Source of the DNA: Flavobacterium humi
Lineage (GTDB): Bacteria; Bacteroidota; Bacteroidia; Flavobacteriales; Flavobacteriaceae
Direction of reading: 5' to 3'
Length of the DNA: 64,000 nucleotides
NCBI RefSeq assembly: GCF_004745595.1
Contig: NZ_SRLH01000005.1
Span: forward strand, 310,001 to 374,000
The position numbers and the translations under genes are program-made. Under the pieces are notes generated by a model, which saw nothing but the letters and a program-made list of their open reading frames with translations, did not search any database and was not told the DNA's origin. This document shows, piece after piece, positions 1 through 7,800 of this stretch (the stretch's first letter is position 1; every line of letters starts with the position of its first letter).

Positions 1-1036
1 AATAGTTGGGCCCGATGACAATAGGCACACCAAATGTGGCCGGTTCCAGGATATTATGGACGCCGGGATTTCCAAAACCGCCGCCTACATAGGCAATATC
101 GGCATAACTATATATTTTAGTCAAAAGCCCGATGGTGTCAATAATCAAAACATCGCATTCGGAAATAGTTTGGTTGTCTTTTTCAGAAAATAAGACGGTT
201 TTCTTCGAAATGGAATCCTTCAGCCGCAGGATTTGTTCCGTTTTGATATTGTGCGGGGCGATGATGAATTTTACATTTTGGGCAGATTGGTTGATGTAAT
301 GTGCCAGGAGCTCTTCGTCTTTTGGCCAGGAACTTCCCACGACAATTGTAGTGGTACCGTTTTTGAAATCTTCGATAAAATCTAAAGTGTTGTCCCGCTC
401 TAAAATGGAAGCAACCCTATCAAAACGAGTGTCCCCTGCTATTTTTACATTATGGAAACCAATGCCCTGCAGGAGTTGTTTCGAACTTTCATTCTGTACA
501 AAAAAGCAATTGAAAGTTTGCAGTGCATTCCTGTAAAAGCCGCCATACCATTTGAAAAACGATTGCTTTTCCCGGAATATCCCCGAAATGAGGTAGGTCT
601 TTGTTTTTTGTTTCTTAAGCTCGTTCAGGTAGTTGGGCCAATATTCGTATTTGATGAAAAAAACCATCTCCGGATGGACCAGGTGCAGGAATTTCTGGGC
701 ATTGTATTTGGTATCCAAAGGCAAATAAACAGTGGCATCTGCTATGGTATTGTTTTTTCTCACTTCATAGCCGGAAGGGGAAAAAAAAGTAATTACGATT
801 TTATGCGATGGGAATTGCTCTTTTATTTTTTCAATCACCGGAAGGCCCTGTTCGTATTCGCCCAGAGACGCCGCATGGAACCAGATAGTCTTGTCCCCAG
901 GGCTGATTTTGCCCTGTAAATTGGAGAATACCGTTTTTCTTCCTTCTACAAATAATTTGATTTTGGGGCTGAAAAAGGCAATTATCCTCAATAAAAATTC
1001 GGCGATATGTACAACTAAATTGTAAAGAAGAAACAT
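1..1036 (-). CDS. kdtA: 3-deoxy-D-manno-octulosonic acid transferase (KdtA), C-terminus cut by window start
   Basis: Family GT30 glycosyltransferase that transfers Kdo from CMP-Kdo to lipid A precursors at the inner face of the inner membrane. The minus-strand frame reads without a stop from 1036 to base 1 (345 codons). It starts MFLLYNLVVHIAEF, a membrane anchor typical of the family, and continues with HAASLGEYEQG, a conserved N-domain motif, and near the window edge GGGFGNPGVHNILEPATFG, the nucleotide-sugar binding region of the C-domain. The start at 1036 keeps the hydrophobic anchor in frame; the longer overlapping ORF beginning at 1043 is in another frame. About the last 70 residues lie outside the window. 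It is divergent from the sugar aminotransferase, which suits a shared envelope role. Confidence 0.93.
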   Translation of the reverse strand, partial: MFLLYNLVVHIAEFLLRIIAFFSPKIKLFVEGRKTVFSNLQGKISPGDKTIWFHAASLGEYEQGLPVIEKIKEQFPSHKIVITFFSPSGYEVRKNNTIADATVYLPLDTKYNAQKFLHLVHPEMVFFIKYEYWPNYLNELKKQKTKTYLISGIFREKQSFFKWYGGFYRNALQTFNCFFVQNESSKQLLQGIGFHNVKIAGDTRFDRVASILERDNTLDFIEDFKNGTTTIVVGSSWPKDEELLAHYINQSAQNVKFIIAPHNIKTEQILRLKDSISKKTVLFSEKDNQTISECDVLIIDTIGLLTKIYSYADIAYVGGGFGNPGVHNILEPATFGVPIVIGPNY

Positions 1037-1083
1037 ACATCAAAATTTGAATGGCTAAAATACAGTTTCTATGTTTATTTTCG

Positions 1084-1114
1084 TTGGCAAGCAGTCATTA
1101 AATTCTTATTTTTG
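1084..1114 (+). promoter_or_regulatory. Bacteroidota-type promoter for the sugar aminotransferase
   Basis: TTG at 1084-1086, a 20-bp spacer, then TATTTTTG at 1107-1114, matching TTG-N17-23-TAnnTTTG. Transcription would begin near 1120, which rules out the upstream GTG at 1114 and supports ATG 1135 as the start. Confidence 0.65.
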
Positions 1115-1134
1115 TGAATTCAAATAATCATACG

Positions 1135-2265
1135 ATGAAAAAAATCCAAATGGTTGACCTGAAAAGTCAATACGAAAAAATAAAAGATACCGTAAATGCT
1201 TCTATCCAGGAAGTTTTAGATACCAATGCTTATATTAACGGCCCACAAGTCCATGCTTTTCAAAAATCGCTTGAAGACTATTTAGGGGCAAAACACGTTA
1301 TCCCTTGTGCAAATGGGACTGATGCGCTGCAGATTGCCATGATGGGGCTCGGCCTGAAACCGGGAGACGAAGTAATCACCGCCGATTTTACCTTTGCGGC
1401 AACGGTTGAAGTTATCGCTTTATTGCAATTAACGCCGGTCCTTGTAGATGTTGATATGGATTCTATGAACATTTCCATTGAAGCCCTGAAAAAAGCCATT
1501 ACCCCTAAAACCAAAGCAATTGTCCCGGTACATTTATTCGGCCTTGCGGCAAATATGGATGCCATTATGGAAATTGCAAAAGAGCATAATTTATATGTTA
1601 TTGAAGATAATGCGCAGGCCATCGGAGCGAATTATACCTCAAAAGACGGTTCGAAAAAGAAAGTAGGAACGATTGGCCACGTGGCTGCAACTTCGTTTTT
1701 CCCTTCCAAGAATCTGGGCTGTTATGGAGACGGCGGAGCCATTTTTACCAATGACGATGCTTTGGCCCATACGCTTCGCGGCATTGTAAACCACGGAATG
1801 TATGTGCGTTACCATCATGATGTTGTAGGAGTGAATTCCCGTTTGGACAGTATCCAGGCTGGGGTTTTGAATGCAAAACTGCCGCATCTGGACCAGTACA
1901 ATAAAGCCCGTCGCGAGGCTGCGGCCAAATACAACGCCGCTTTTGCCAACCATAAGAATATTGTGGTCCCGTCGTTCGATTCAAACGGGGATGACCATGT
2001 TTTCCATCAGTACACGCTAAGGATCATCAACGCGGACCGTAACGGTTTGCTTGACTATCTGCAAAGCAAGCAAATCCCATGTGCCATTTATTATCCGATT
2101 CCGTTGCATTCGCAAAAAGCGTATTTGGATGCCCGGTATAAAGAAGAGGATTTCCCGGTAACCAACCAATTGGTACAAGAAGTTATCTCACTTCCGATGC
2201 ATACCGAACTAGAAGATGAACAGATCAAATTTATCACAGATTCCGTTTTGGAATTTTTACAATAA
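1135..2265 (+). CDS. DegT/DnrJ/EryC1/StrS family sugar aminotransferase
   Basis: PLP-dependent aminotransferase (376 residues) of the family that aminates nucleotide-linked keto-sugars for LPS O-antigen or glycans. Visible motifs: NGTDALQIA for phosphate and cofactor binding, VIEDNAQAIGA with the Asp that contacts the PLP ring, and SFFPSKNLGCYGDGG, in which K192 is the expected Schiff-base lysine. Length and architecture are normal for the family. The start at ATG 1135 is chosen because the predicted promoter ends at 1114. It is followed by a tiny membrane ORF and galE, suggesting a short nucleotide-sugar operon. The exact substrate (WbpE-like, WecE-like or other) cannot be told from the sequence. 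Confidence 0.9.
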   Translation: MKKIQMVDLKSQYEKIKDTVNASIQEVLDTNAYINGPQVHAFQKSLEDYLGAKHVIPCANGTDALQIAMMGLGLKPGDEVITADFTFAATVEVIALLQLTPVLVDVDMDSMNISIEALKKAITPKTKAIVPVHLFGLAANMDAIMEIAKEHNLYVIEDNAQAIGANYTSKDGSKKKVGTIGHVAATSFFPSKNLGCYGDGGAIFTNDDALAHTLRGIVNHGMYVRYHHDVVGVNSRLDSIQAGVLNAKLPHLDQYNKARREAAAKYNAAFANHKNIVVPSFDSNGDDHVFHQYTLRIINADRNGLLDYLQSKQIPCAIYYPIPLHSQKAYLDARYKEEDFPVTNQLVQEVISLPMHTELEDEQIKFITDSVLEFLQ

Positions 2266-2269
2266 TACC

Positions 2270-2380
2270 ATGGAGCCGAAACCTAAAAATACATATGTTG
2301 TCCAGATAGTCATCTTCCTTGTGGTTTTCGCCATTGCTTTTTTGGGGACGAGATATTTTTTGAACGGAAAGGTGAAATAA
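2270..2380 (+). CDS. small single-span membrane protein, 36 residues
   Basis: A 36-codon ORF (ATG 2270, TAA 2378) lies 4 bp after the aminotransferase stop and 50 bp before galE. It has a short charged N-terminus (MEPKPKNTY), one hydrophobic helix of about 20 residues (VVQIVIFLVVFAIAF), then GTRYF and a basic tail. Close spacing and the membrane-peptide layout argue for a real gene, but no family is recognised. It may help anchor or regulate a sugar or LPS enzyme; that is inference. Confidence 0.5.
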   Translation: MEPKPKNTYVVQIVIFLVVFAIAFLGTRYFLNGKVK

Positions 2381-2430
2381 GCCCGGAAGTGGTTTTGTTG
2401 CCATCTGGAAGATAAGCGCCAAGTTAATTT

Positions 2431-3447
2431 ATGATGAAAATACTAGTAACCGGAGGTCTTGGTTTTATAGGATCCCACACTGTTGTAGAATTACAGAATG
2501 AAGGTTTTGAAGTACTTGTTGCGGATAACCTTTCCAATTCATCCATCGATGTTTTGGAAGGAATCGGGCGGATTACCGGTACAAAACCCGCATTTGAAAA
2601 TATTGATCTAAGAGATAAAAAGGCGGTTCAGGAGTTTTTCAGCAAGCATCCCGATATCTCCGGGGTAATCCATTTTGCGGCGAGCAAAGCCGTTGGCGAA
2701 AGTGTGGAAAACCCGCTGTTGTATTATGAAAATAACATTGCAGCGTTGATTTATATCCTTCAGGAACTCCAGCAAAAAGACCAGGCCAGTTTTATTTTCA
2801 GTTCTTCGTGTACTGTTTACGGTCAGGCCGAAAAAATGCCGATTACCGAAAATGCCCCGGTTCAACAATCGTTGTCCCCTTATGGGAATACCAAACAAAT
2901 TGGAGAGGAAATTATTTCAGATGTTGCCAAAGTAAGCCATATCAAAGCGGTTTTATTGCGTTATTTTAACCCGATTGGAGCCCATCCTTCGTCAGAAATA
3001 GGAGAGCTGCCTCTTGGTGTACCGCAAAACCTGGTGCCGTTCATTACACAAACCGGCATGGGGCTGCGCAGCGAATTGTCTGTTTATGGAAATGATTACC
3101 CTACACCTGACGGAACCTGCATACGGGATTATATCCATGTGGTGGATCTGGCCAAGGCGCATGTGGCAGCACTGCAAAGATTGCTGGAAAAGAAAAACCT
3201 GGAGGCTGTCGAAACATTTAATCTCGGGACCGGGACCGGAAGTTCTGTCCTGGAGGTTATTGCCGCTTTTGAAAAAGTAAGCTGTCAAAAATTACCGTAT
3301 AAAATTGTAGGCAGGAGAGAAGGAGATATTGTTTCCGCGTATGCCAATACAGACAAAGCTAATACTGTTTTAGGCTGGAAAGCCAAATATACTTTGGAGG
3401 AAGCCCTGGACAGTGCCTGGAAATGGGAAAAGAAAATCAGGAATTGA
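2431..3447 (+). CDS. galE: UDP-glucose 4-epimerase (GalE)
   Basis: Short-chain dehydrogenase family enzyme (338 residues) interconverting UDP-glucose and UDP-galactose with bound NAD. Visible: the Rossmann motif GGLGFIGSH at the N-terminus, SSSCTVYG with the catalytic Ser region, and the YxxxK pair in SPYGNTKQIGEE. GRREGDIVSAYA near the C-terminus is the nucleotide-sugar binding segment. Two ATGs are adjacent (2431 and 2434); the second gives the usual MKILVTGG start. It is the last gene of the run starting at 1135 and is followed by a hairpin terminator at 3471-3500. Confidence 0.95.
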   Translation: MMKILVTGGLGFIGSHTVVELQNEGFEVLVADNLSNSSIDVLEGIGRITGTKPAFENIDLRDKKAVQEFFSKHPDISGVIHFAASKAVGESVENPLLYYENNIAALIYILQELQQKDQASFIFSSSCTVYGQAEKMPITENAPVQQSLSPYGNTKQIGEEIISDVAKVSHIKAVLLRYFNPIGAHPSSEIGELPLGVPQNLVPFITQTGMGLRSELSVYGNDYPTPDGTCIRDYIHVVDLAKAHVAALQRLLEKKNLEAVETFNLGTGTGSSVLEVIAAFEKVSCQKLPYKIVGRREGDIVSAYANTDKANTVLGWKAKYTLEEALDSAWKWEKKIRN

Positions 3448-3470
3448 TTTCCATAAAAGAATAAAAAAAC

Positions 3471-3505
3471 AACTCCCAAGCCAGCAATGGTTTGGGAGTT
3501 TTTAT
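3471..3505 (+). terminator. rho-independent terminator after galE
   Basis: Inverted repeat AACTCCCAA (3471-3479) and TTGGGAGTT (3492-3500), followed by TTTTTAT. It lies 23 bp after the galE stop. Confidence 0.8.
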
Positions 3506-3531
3506 ATCGAGGTATTTTAGGATAAAATAAA

Positions 3532-3556
3532 AAAGCCGGCCGAAAAAGCCGGCTTT
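3532..3556 (-). terminator. terminator of the small Ala-rich lipoprotein gene
   Basis: AAAGCCGGC (3532-3540) pairs with GCCGGCTTT (3548-3556). Read on the minus strand the stem is followed by a T-rich run, directly downstream of the stop at 3563. Confidence 0.8.
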
Positions 3557-3562
3557 AAAAAT

Positions 3563-3814
3563 TTACTTTTTAACAGCTTCTTTAATCTCTTTTGCGCCTT
3601 CTTCTACTTTTGCAGCGCCAGCTTCTACAGCGTCTTCTACTTTTGCAGCAGTTGAATCAGCAGCTTTGTCTACAGCAGCAGCAGTCGAATCAACTGCATC
3701 AGTCATTTCAGTACCAACTGCATCAGCAGCAGCATCTACTTTGTCTTCTGTTTTTTCTTTGCAAGAAATTGTCAATGCGCCAACGAAGGCTAAAGCTAAA
3801 AGTGTTTTTTTCAT
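3563..3814 (-). CDS. small alanine/lysine/glutamate-rich lipoprotein
   Basis: 83-residue protein with a lipoprotein signal (MKKTLLALAFVGALTISC, lipobox LTISC, Cys 18). The mature part is almost entirely A, D, E, K, V and T, with recurring segments such as DAAADAV, AVDSTAAAVDKAADSTAAKVEDAVEAG split by short gaps, and no Trp, Tyr, Phe or Pro. This predicts long amphipathic helices, as in LEA-like or apolipoprotein-like stress proteins. It stands alone with its own terminator and a weak -7-like element (TATCTTTA on the minus strand, 3870-3863). Function unknown; an envelope stress or spacer role is possible. Confidence 0.8.
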   Translation of the reverse strand: MKKTLLALAFVGALTISCKEKTEDKVDAAADAVGTEMTDAVDSTAAAVDKAADSTAAKVEDAVEAGAAKVEEGAKEIKEAVKK

Positions 3815-3991
3815 TTTTTTAAATTTTTTAGAATTAATAATTTTTTAAAAAGTTTACAATCCTAAAGATAGAAAAAATATAATATAAAGTTAATTTCTTA
3901 CATTATTTTTTTCATTTCCAATCATTTATAGCGTAAAAACCACACGGTCATTTTAATATGAAGTTCACAAAAGGCTATGTTTCGGGAGAAT

Positions 3992-4375
3992 TTACAAGAC
4001 CAATTCGGCGTATAATTTTTCGAATGTCTGATCCAAATCAGTACTGAAACCCGGATGCGGCCTTGAAGTCTGTATGCTGGAACTTCTTACGGCGGTAAGC
4101 CACCTGAAGCGTTCAGCCGTTTCAAATGCGGCAATTGGGCCAGAATTCGGCTCTCCGGCACTAATCCTGGTAAATGACATCAAATTGGTTTCCAGCTGGT
4201 CAATATCGAATTCCGGGCACAACAGCCTTATTTTTGCGGCAGGGACCTGAAATGCCATCCGCAAATATTTTTGCCGCTTGCAAAAAAGCAACAGGCCAAC
4301 ATTGATGAACTCTTCGCGTTCTACTCTGGGTACTACACGAATTACCGCATATTCATATAAGTGTTTTTCGGGCAT
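3992..4375 (-). CDS. DUF3037 domain protein, partner of the HipA-like kinase
   Basis: 127-residue protein matching DUF3037 by its opening HLYEYAVIRVVPRVEREEF and the INVGLLLFC segment. The start at 4375 (MPEKHLYEY) is preferred to the upstream in-frame ATG at 4405, since the family begins close to the EYAVIR strand; it overlaps the end of the HipA-like gene by 23 nt, so translation is probably coupled. DUF3037 genes are commonly found next to HipA-like kinases. Biochemical function unknown. It may be a substrate, adaptor or antitoxin-like partner of the kinase; that is inference. Confidence 0.8.
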   Translation of the reverse strand: MPEKHLYEYAVIRVVPRVEREEFINVGLLLFCKRQKYLRMAFQVPAAKIRLLCPEFDIDQLETNLMSFTRISAGEPNSGPIAAFETAERFRWLTAVRSSSIQTSRPHPGFSTDLDQTFEKLYAELVL

Positions 4376-5144
4376 CTTGAATTTGTTTAAAAAAGACATC
4401 AGCATTCGCTAACCTAATCGATAAAAACTGGAAATAAACTTCCCTGATTTCTTCGGGAGTAATGGTTCCATTTTCCCACTGGAGCCAGTCTTCGGGAATC
4501 AAACCGACAAGGTTTCTTAACAGGCCGTCGTTTAATTTTTGTGTGAATTCGGCATGGACTTCCTCTAACCGGTCAGCTTTTGGCAGCAGTACATGGTCTT
4601 TGATCATGGCAAAAGGTGTTACTGCATTGGCTTCCCAATTGTCCCAGGAATGATGGAAATAGAAAGCGGCCCCATGGTCTATCAGCCAAAGTTCTTTGTG
4701 CCAGATCAATAAATTAGTATTGCGGAATGTCCGGTCTACATTGGTTATGAAAGCATCGAGCCAAACGATTTTTGAAGCAAGGAGCCCTTCGCAGTCATTG
4801 GCTGAAGCATCATACGTAATTGCACCCGACAAATAATGCAGCCCAAGGTTCAATCCCTGGCTGAACTGCAGCAAATCCTGGATTTCTTCGTCTGCTTCTG
4901 TTCGCCCGAAAGCTTCATCAAGTGTTGCGAAAACCAGTTCGGGAACCGGAAGCCCAAGGAACCGGGCGATTTCACCACCTAATAATTCGGCAATGAGGGC
5001 TTTTACACCATGACCTGCCCCGCGGAATTTCAAAACGTATTTGAAATCATCGTCGGCATCGGCCAAAGCAGGCAAGGAACCTCCTTCACGCAAGGGAGTG
5101 ATGTAACGTATTACATTTACAGTCCGTAAGCCGGGTATATCCAT
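4353..5144 (-). CDS. HipA-like protein kinase
   Basis: 263-residue kinase-fold protein related to HipA but shorter (HipA is about 440 residues) and lacking the HipA N-terminal subdomain. Visible elements: K39 in YVLKFRG as the ATP-binding Lys, ITNVDRTFRNTN with catalytic Asp D137 and metal-binding Asn residues, and LIDHGAAF with D156 in the DFG-like position. All residues needed for phosphotransfer thus appear present. No HipB-type helix-turn-helix antitoxin gene is adjacent; instead a DUF3037 gene overlaps the 3' end. A -7 box lies at 5173-5166. Substrate unknown. Confidence 0.82.
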   Translation of the reverse strand: MDIPGLRTVNVIRYITPLREGGSLPALADADDDFKYVLKFRGAGHGVKALIAELLGGEIARFLGLPVPELVFATLDEAFGRTEADEEIQDLLQFSQGLNLGLHYLSGAITYDASANDCEGLLASKIVWLDAFITNVDRTFRNTNLLIWHKELWLIDHGAAFYFHHSWDNWEANAVTPFAMIKDHVLLPKADRLEEVHAEFTQKLNDGLLRNLVGLIPEDWLQWENGTITPEEIREVYFQFLSIRLANADVFFKQIQDARKTLI

Positions 5145-5165
5145 ATATAGTAAATTCTGTTAAGG

Positions 5166-5173
5166 CAAATATA
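5166..5173 (-). promoter_or_regulatory. -7 element of the HipA-like/DUF3037 operon
   Basis: TATATTTG on the minus strand (CAAATATA at 5166-5173), matching TAnnTTTG, 22 bp before the ATG at 5144. No clear -33 TTG is seen because the region overlaps the fabD terminator. Confidence 0.5.
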
Positions 5174-5187
5174 CCATTAAAATAAAA

Positions 5188-5212
5188 AACCCCGGTGTTT
5201 GATGCCGGAGTT
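5188..5212 (-). terminator. terminator of fabD
   Basis: AACTCCGG and CCGGGGTT (minus strand, one T:G wobble) form a hairpin at 5212-5188, followed by TTTTTTATTTT, 24 bp past the fabD stop. Confidence 0.8.
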
Positions 5213-5236
5213 TCCTGTTCTTGTTTTTTATAGCAA

Positions 5237-6109
5237 TTAAGCTGAAATGGTTTCTACTTCTTTGTTGATTTTTCCAACCAATCCAACCAGTACTTTGCCC
5301 GGGCCTACTTCAGTGAAGCTTGTGGCGCCATCAGCAATCATTTGCTGTACTGATTGTGTCCATTTGACCGGAGCCGTTAATTGGATGATCAGGTTTTTCT
5401 TGATTTCAGCAGGATCCGTTACAGCACTTGCCGTTACGTTTTGATATACCGGGCAGATAGGAGTGGAGAAATTTGTTGCTTCGATGGCTGCGGCCAATTC
5501 TTCCCTGGCAGGTTCCATCATCGGGGAATGGAAAGCGCCGCCGACCGGTAAGATCAATGCGCGTTTCGCTCCGGCTTCCTTCATTTTTTCACAGGCAGCT
5601 TCAACCGCTTTGTATTCTCCTGAGATAACCAATTGCCCCGGGCAGTTATAATTGGCGGCAACAACAATTCCGTCAATGGAAGCGCAAATGTCTTCTACAA
5701 CCTTGTCTTCTAAATTTAAAACAGCAGCCATTGTTGAAGGTGTAATTTCGCAGGCTTTCTGCATTGCGGCCGCTCGTTGTGATACCAGCTTCAACCCATC
5801 TTCAAAGGATAAGACACCGTTTGCGACCAAGGCTGAAAACTCGCCCAAAGAATGACCGGCCACCATTTCCGGCTTGAAACCTTCCAGTGTTTTTGCCAAA
5901 ATCACAGAATGCAAAAATACGGCAGGTTGCGTTACTTTAGTTTCTTTCAGTTCTTCTGCCGTGCCTTCAAACATAATGTCGGTAATGCGGAAACCTAATA
6001 TTTCGTTCGCTTTTTCAAAAAGGTCTTTGGCTACAGCCGAATTTTCATATAGTTCTTTACCCATACCGGTAAATTGGGCGCCTTGCCCCGGAAATACGTA
6101 TGCTTTCAT
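5237..6109 (-). CDS. fabD: malonyl-CoA:ACP transacylase (FabD)
   Basis: 290-residue acyltransferase that moves malonyl from CoA to acyl carrier protein, the entry step of type II fatty acid synthesis. Visible: FPGQGAQFTGMG at the N-terminus, GHSLGEFSA with nucleophile S87, and GGAFHSPMM containing the catalytic His. Full-length for the family. It is a single-gene unit ended by the hairpin at 5188-5212, downstream of but separate from yceI. Confidence 0.95.
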   Translation of the reverse strand: MKAYVFPGQGAQFTGMGKELYENSAVAKDLFEKANEILGFRITDIMFEGTAEELKETKVTQPAVFLHSVILAKTLEGFKPEMVAGHSLGEFSALVANGVLSFEDGLKLVSQRAAAMQKACEITPSTMAAVLNLEDKVVEDICASIDGIVVAANYNCPGQLVISGEYKAVEAACEKMKEAGAKRALILPVGGAFHSPMMEPAREELAAAIEATNFSTPICPVYQNVTASAVTDPAEIKKNLIIQLTAPVKWTQSVQQMIADGATSFTEVGPGKVLVGLVGKINKEVETISA

Positions 6110-6193
6110 GTTTTTTATTTAAAGTTGAAAAAATATAAAGGCCGAAAACGGATTCCCAACCCAGAAGCAAAAATACTCTTTTTTTCATAAACA

Positions 6194-6227
6194 AACCCCT
6201 GTACTTTTATAACAAAGCACAGGGGTT
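6194..6227 (-). terminator. terminator of yceI
   Basis: AACCCCTGT (6194-6202) and ACAGGGGTT (6219-6227) form a stem; on the minus strand it is followed by TGTTTATG, moderately T-rich. It lies 30 bp after the yceI stop. Confidence 0.65.
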
Positions 6228-6257
6228 GCAATAAACAAAAACCAATTATTATGAGAA

Positions 6258-6791
6258 TTATGATTGTTTTAAAAGCTGTAATTCGACGTTGAGGTTAACT
6301 TCTTCCCCTACAAGTACACCGCCGGTTTCCAAGGCAGAATTCCAGTTTAGGCCCCAGTCCTTACGGTTGATTTTCCCGGAAATAGTCAATCCTACTTTCG
6401 TGTTTCCCCACGGGTCTTTCATCAATCCGCTGTATGCTGCAGGAAGTTTTACAAATTGAGTGACACCTTTCAGGCTTAAATCTCCGGCCAATTCGTATTG
6501 ATCCCCGTTTATTTTCGTAAAGGAAGACGCTTTGAAGGTCATTTTCGGATAGTTTTCAGCATCAAAAAAGTCAGCACTTTTCAAATGGTTGTCGCGGTCG
6601 GAATTGTGAGTGTCGATAGAATTTATATCCGCTGAAAATTCGATTGAAGCCTTCGTAAAATCGTCATTGTCCGTTACGATTGCCGCGTCATAATTTTCAA
6701 ATTTCCCGGATACGTTGGTAAACATCATGTGTTTTACTTTAAAACCTATCTCCGAATGTGTTGGGTCAATTGCCCATTTAGTTGTTGCCAT
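6258..6791 (-). CDS. YceI family lipocalin-like protein
   Basis: 177-residue YceI-domain protein, a beta-barrel fold that binds polyisoprenoid-type lipids in characterised members. It opens TKWAIDPTHSEIGFKVKHM, and SADINSIDTHNSDRDNHLKS split over two strands is the central conserved block. There is no signal peptide, so it is predicted to be cytoplasmic, unlike E. coli YceI. The start is 6791: the longer in-frame start at 6830 falls inside the predicted -7 box (6835-6828). It lies downstream of pirin and the Crp-type regulator, with its own promoter and a palindromic operator at 6858-6873 identical in layout to that of pirin. Likely co-regulated with pirin. Confidence 0.9.
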   Translation of the reverse strand: MATTKWAIDPTHSEIGFKVKHMMFTNVSGKFENYDAAIVTDNDDFTKASIEFSADINSIDTHNSDRDNHLKSADFFDAENYPKMTFKASSFTKINGDQYELAGDLSLKGVTQFVKLPAAYSGLMKDPWGNTKVGLTISGKINRKDWGLNWNSALETGGVLVGEEVNLNVELQLLKQS

Positions 6792-6827
6792 AATTTTATT
6801 TTTAAATTTTATTTTATTTTGATGAAG

Positions 6828-6835
6828 CAAAGTTA
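6828..6835 (-). promoter_or_regulatory. -7 element of yceI
   Basis: TAACTTTG on the minus strand, an exact TAnnTTTG match and identical to the pirin -7 box. No good -33 TTG is present, as expected of an activator-dependent promoter. It fixes the yceI start downstream at 6791. Confidence 0.65.
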
Positions 6836-6857
6836 CATCTGTATTGATATTCAGTAA

Positions 6858-6873
6858 CTTAATCTAGATTAAG
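6858..6873. promoter_or_regulatory. palindromic operator upstream of yceI
   Basis: CTTAATCTAGATTAAG, a perfect 16-bp palindrome, 22 bp upstream of the yceI -7 box. The same pattern CTTAAYCTAGRTTAAG occurs before pirin at 7801-7816 with the same 22-bp gap. It is a likely binding site for the neighbouring Crp/Fnr-type regulator (7845-8423), with the centre near -43, the class II activator position. Confidence 0.7.
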
Positions 6874-6893
6874 AAATGATTCTAGTTGCATTG

Positions 6894-7751
6894 TCAGAAT
6901 GCCATCGGCACTTCCATCAATAGGAATTCCGCTTGCGAATTTGCCTGGATCGAAACCGTATCGGTATTCCAGATCCCGAAACCGTCCCTGCTATTCAATT
7001 CCTGGTTGTTAACGGTAATGGTTCCTTTCAGTACAAAAACATACAATCCGTTTCCTTGTTTTTTGAATTGGTAATCTGTTGTTGTGCCTTTGTCGAAAGT
7101 CCCTAAATGAAACCAAGCGTCCTGCTCGATCCAAACGCCGGCATCTTGAGGGTTTGGGGACAAAACCTGTTGGAGTTTGTTATGCCTTTCTTTTGGGTCC
7201 AGCGTTATCTGGTCGTATCTTGGCTCAGTATCCCTTTTGTTTGGGATAATCCAGATCTGAAGGAACTTTACGGGCTCATCCGTATTTTTATTGTATTCGC
7301 TGTGGCGGATGCCTGTACCGGCGCTCAGGATTTGGATATCGCCGTTGCGGATTACGGTTTTGTTGCCCATGCTGTCCTGATGCTCCAGGTCGCCTTCCAG
7401 CGGAATGCTGATAATTTCCATATTTTCATGAGGATGCGTGCCGAAGCCCATTCCTGCAGAAACCGTATCGTCATTCAACACACGAAGCGCTCCAAAGTGC
7501 ATCCGTTCCGGGTTGTGGTAATTGGCAAAGCTAAATGTATGAAAGCTTTGTAGCCAGCCGTGATCTGCATGTCCACGGGTATCGGCTTTATGTAAAATGG
7601 TTTTTTCCATAATGTTTGTATTTGTGTTCTGGACAGGATTTGACCCGATGTTTTTCACCATGGTGGAAGCGGCATTGCCGGTTAAAGCTGTTCCGGTCAT
7701 TATACCGCTGCTGCCAAGAATCATTTTACGGATAAAATCTTTTCGGTCCAT
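6894..7751 (-). CDS. pirin family cupin with N-terminal export-type signal
   Basis: 285-residue protein. Residues about 1-30 form a Tat-like or Sec-like leader (MDRKDFIRKMILGSSG, then a small-residue hydrophobic stretch, then ANA-like sites), followed by a linker rich in N and T and a pirin bicupin domain from about residue 48. The N-cupin motif GTHPHENMEIISIP supplies metal ligands together with GTGIRHSEYN. Pirins are usually leaderless; members can be quercetinases or redox/iron-sensing regulators. A canonical pirin start exists at Met48 (7610), but the -7 box at 7778-7771 places 7751 about 15 nt into the transcript, which favours the long form. Controlled by the palindrome at 7801-7816. 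Confidence 0.87.
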   Translation of the reverse strand: MDRKDFIRKMILGSSGIMTGTALTGNAASTMVKNIGSNPVQNTNTNIMEKTILHKADTRGHADHGWLQSFHTFSFANYHNPERMHFGALRVLNDDTVSAGMGFGTHPHENMEIISIPLEGDLEHQDSMGNKTVIRNGDIQILSAGTGIRHSEYNKNTDEPVKFLQIWIIPNKRDTEPRYDQITLDPKERHNKLQQVLSPNPQDAGVWIEQDAWFHLGTFDKGTTTDYQFKKQGNGLYVFVLKGTITVNNQELNSRDGFGIWNTDTVSIQANSQAEFLLMEVPMAF

Positions 7752-7770
7752 AACGTTGTTTTTAATAGTA

Positions 7771-7778
7771 CAAAGTTA
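7771..7778 (-). promoter_or_regulatory. -7 element of pirin
   Basis: TAACTTTG on the minus strand, identical in sequence to the yceI -7 box and 22 bp downstream of the palindrome at 7801-7816. Confidence 0.65.
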
Positions 7779-7800
7779 CTACAGGCCTATAGCAGGAACA

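Noticed and set aside
3592..3822. Leu/Gln-rich plus-strand ORF
   Set aside because: Shadow of the Ala-rich repeats of the lipoprotein on the minus strand.
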